Assembly (NCBI GenBank): GCA_963717695.1
Contig: CAVQWR010000008.1
Coordinates: 1-64,000 of the forward strand
Reading direction: 5' to 3'
Length of the DNA: 64,000 nucleotides
Source: CAIWHR01 sp963717695
GTDB taxonomy: Bacteria > Pseudomonadota > Gammaproteobacteria > Burkholderiales > Casimicrobiaceae
Below, in pieces: positions 62,664 to 64,000 of this stretch; within the stretch, counting starts at the first letter, position 1; every line of letters starts with the position of its first letter. Both the position numbers and the translations under genes were made by a program. Below the pieces are notes generated by a model that had not been told where the DNA came from, did not search any database, and was given only the letters and a program-made list of their open reading frames with translations.

Positions 62664-63560
62664 ATGTCCGACGCGACCAAGCTGATCGACGCGTTCTGCG
62701 ACCAGGTCTGGCTGCAGGACGGCCTCGCGCCGACCTCGCTCGCGAGCTACCGGCGCGACCTCGGCGGCTGGGCGAAATGGCTGGAGGGCGCGGGGCGCAC
62801 TCTGCTCGCCGCGCAGCGCGGCGACGTCGAGGGATTCCTCGCTGCGCAATATGCCGGCCGCGCGAAGGCAACGTCGATTGCGCGCCGGCTCTCCTCGCTG
62901 CGTCGCTTCTATGCGCTGCAGGTGCAGCAGGGGACGCTCGCCGCGGACCCGACCTTGCGCGTGCGCTCGCCGAAGCTGCCGAGGCGGCTCCCAAAGAACG
63001 TTTCCGAAAAGGAGGTCGACGCGCTGCTCGCGGCACCGGTCACGGAAACGGTGCTGGGGCTGCGCGACCGCGCGATGCTCGAAACGCTCTACGCGACGGG
63101 GCTTCGCGTGTCCGAGCTCACCGGGCTCAAGATCGCGCAGGTATCGCTCGACATGGGCGTGGTCCGCGTGCTCGGCAAGGGTCGCAAGGAGCGCCTCGTG
63201 CCGCTCGGCGAGGAGGCGATCGCGTGGATCAAGCGCTACCTCGCCGAGGCGCGGACGGGGCTCGCCGACGGCGGCAAGAGCGACGCGCTCTTCCTGACCG
63301 CGCGACGCACGCCGATGACGCGCCAGGGATTCTGGCTGCTGATCAAGCGCTACGGGAAGAAGGCCGGAATTCCGGCGGCGCGGCTCTCGCCGCACGTGCT
63401 GCGCCACGCGTTCGCGACGCACCTCCTCAATCACGGCGCCGACCTGCGCGTCGTCCAGCTGCTGCTCGGGCATGCCGACATCACGACGACGACGATCTAC
63501 ACCCACGTCGCGCGCGAGCGGCTGAAGCAGCTGCACGCGCAGCATCATCCGCGCGGCTGA
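62664..63560 (+). CDS. xerD: Site-specific tyrosine recombinase XerD
   Basis: Intact, 298 residues. All catalytic residues are present: R148 (TGLRVSE), K172 (GKGRKER), H244 and R247 (SPHVLRHAFATHLL), H270 (LLGHADITTT) and Y279 (IYTHV). The N-terminal core-binding domain SYRRDLGGWAKWLEGAG and length fit XerD rather than a phage integrase. With XerC it resolves chromosome dimers at dif. ATG 62664 (MSDATKLIDAFCDQ) is preferred to 62622. No attachment site or mobile genes accompany it. Confidence 0.92.
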   Translation: MSDATKLIDAFCDQVWLQDGLAPTSLASYRRDLGGWAKWLEGAGRTLLAAQRGDVEGFLAAQYAGRAKATSIARRLSSLRRFYALQVQQGTLAADPTLRVRSPKLPRRLPKNVSEKEVDALLAAPVTETVLGLRDRAMLETLYATGLRVSELTGLKIAQVSLDMGVVRVLGKGRKERLVPLGEEAIAWIKRYLAEARTGLADGGKSDALFLTARRTPMTRQGFWLLIKRYGKKAGIPAARLSPHVLRHAFATHLLNHGADLRVVQLLLGHADITTTTIYTHVARERLKQLHAQHHPRG

Positions 63561-63569
63561 ACCACACCA

Positions 63570-64000
63570 ATGGCGAAGGACAAGCATCCCGCCACCGCGG
63601 CCGTCCGCGTGCTGCGCGAGCACGGCGTCGCGTTCACGCATCATCCTTATGCGTGGGAGGAACGCGGCGGCACCGAGGTGTCGGCACGCGAGCTCCGCGT
63701 CCCCGAGCACGCGGTGATCAAGACGCTGATCATGGAGGACGATGCGAAGCGCCCGCTCGTCGTGCTGATGCACGGCGATCGCGAGGTGTCGACCAAGAGC
63801 CTGGCGCGCCATCTCGGCGTCAAGACCGTGGCGCCGTGCACCCCCATCGTCGCCGACCGGCATTCCGGATACCAGGTCGGCGGCACCAGTCCGTTCGGCA
63901 CGCGCCGCGCGATGCCGGTGTACATGCAGCGTACGATCGCCGACCTGCCCTACCTCTACATCAACGGCGGTCGGCGCGGCTACCTCGTCGGCATGGCACC
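63570..64000 (+). CDS. Cys-tRNA deacylase YbaK/EbsC family, truncated by window end
   Basis: The first 143 residues are present; the gene runs off the window. MAKDKHPATAAVRVLREHGV, then FTHHPYAWEERGGTEVSARE and VIKTLIMEDDAKRPLVVLMH (the catalytic-type Lys in VIKTL) and GYQVGGTSPFGTRRAMPVYM are the YbaK signature. It hydrolyses Cys-tRNA(Pro) mischarged by prolyl-tRNA synthetase. Starts 9 bp after the xerD stop on the same strand. Confidence 0.9.
   Translation, partial: MAKDKHPATAAVRVLREHGVAFTHHPYAWEERGGTEVSARELRVPEHAVIKTLIMEDDAKRPLVVLMHGDREVSTKSLARHLGVKTVAPCTPIVADRHSGYQVGGTSPFGTRRAMPVYMQRTIADLPYLYINGGRRGYLVGMA

Noticed and set aside
62664..63560. XerD-like gene as a phage or genomic-island integrase
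   Set aside because: Length and motifs fit chromosomal XerD, and no attachment repeats, tRNA or mobile genes are adjacent.

Overview
The window is GC-rich (roughly two thirds G+C by eye) and looks like a betaproteobacterial chromosome segment, probably Burkholderiales or a relative. Supporting signs are a TctC/Bug-type binding protein, the radC-coaBC-dut neighbourhood, a DUF2889 gene, two type IV pilins with a sigma54-like promoter, an arginine succinyltransferase (ast) cluster, and REP-like hairpins of the CCCGCGAAGGCGGG kind. No rRNA, tRNA, prophage, insertion sequence or CRISPR array is visible.

Many clearly real genes (coaBC, dut, radC, sucC, sucD, glpK, ugpA, ugpC, ugpE, the RND pump, the oxoprolinase) are cut by single-base shifts, often in G/C runs, while the full protein can still be read by moving between frames. 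I read this as uncorrected consensus error rather than decay, so those genes are listed once, end to end, as CDS. The problem is worst in the first 13 kb.

Region by region: (1) 1-3.6 kb holds a TPR-methyltransferase fusion and an FkbM methyltransferase. (2) 3.7-6.2 kb is the housekeeping block radC / coaBC-dut. (3) 6.2-19 kb is a surface-glycan modification region: a sugar aminotransferase; a tightly coupled minus-strand cassette (WbqC-like, two tandem beta-propeller glycosidase-like proteins, GNAT, methyltransferase, CgeB-like glycosyltransferase); a lone methyltransferase; and two tandem TPR-GT9-FkbM fusion proteins. (4) 19.3-20.4 kb has two type IV pilins on the same strand, directly upstream of the TPR-glycosyltransferases. 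(5) 20.7-26 kb has a two-FHA protein with a PP2C phosphatase, a TerC-family membrane protein, sucCD and a DUF2889 gene. (6) 26-34.5 kb has glpK, a MarR-MFS operon with a clear promoter and palindromic operator, and a complete ugpBAECQ glycerol-3-phosphate operon. (7) 34.6-40.4 kb has an RND efflux pump with adaptor, a TctC binding protein and a repeat-rich spacer. (8) 40.4-45.1 kb has DUF423, ridA and astC-astA-astB. (9) 45.1-50.6 kb has cell-envelope genes, including a secreted protein with plant-type leucine-rich repeats. (10) 51-60.7 kb has glutathione peroxidase, three tandem family-5 solute-binding proteins without a transporter, and a one-chain 5-oxoprolinase. (11) 61-64 kb has an orphan DctP, an O6-alkylguanine methyltransferase, xerD and a YbaK-type deacylase cut by the window end.

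Working together: glpK and ugpBAECQ cover uptake and use of glycerol and glycerophosphodiesters. The ast genes, the solute-binding proteins and the oxoprolinase point to amino-acid and peptide scavenging. The pilin plus TPR-glycosyltransferase block is the best candidate for a less well described system, possibly pilin or surface glycosylation; that link is inference from gene order.
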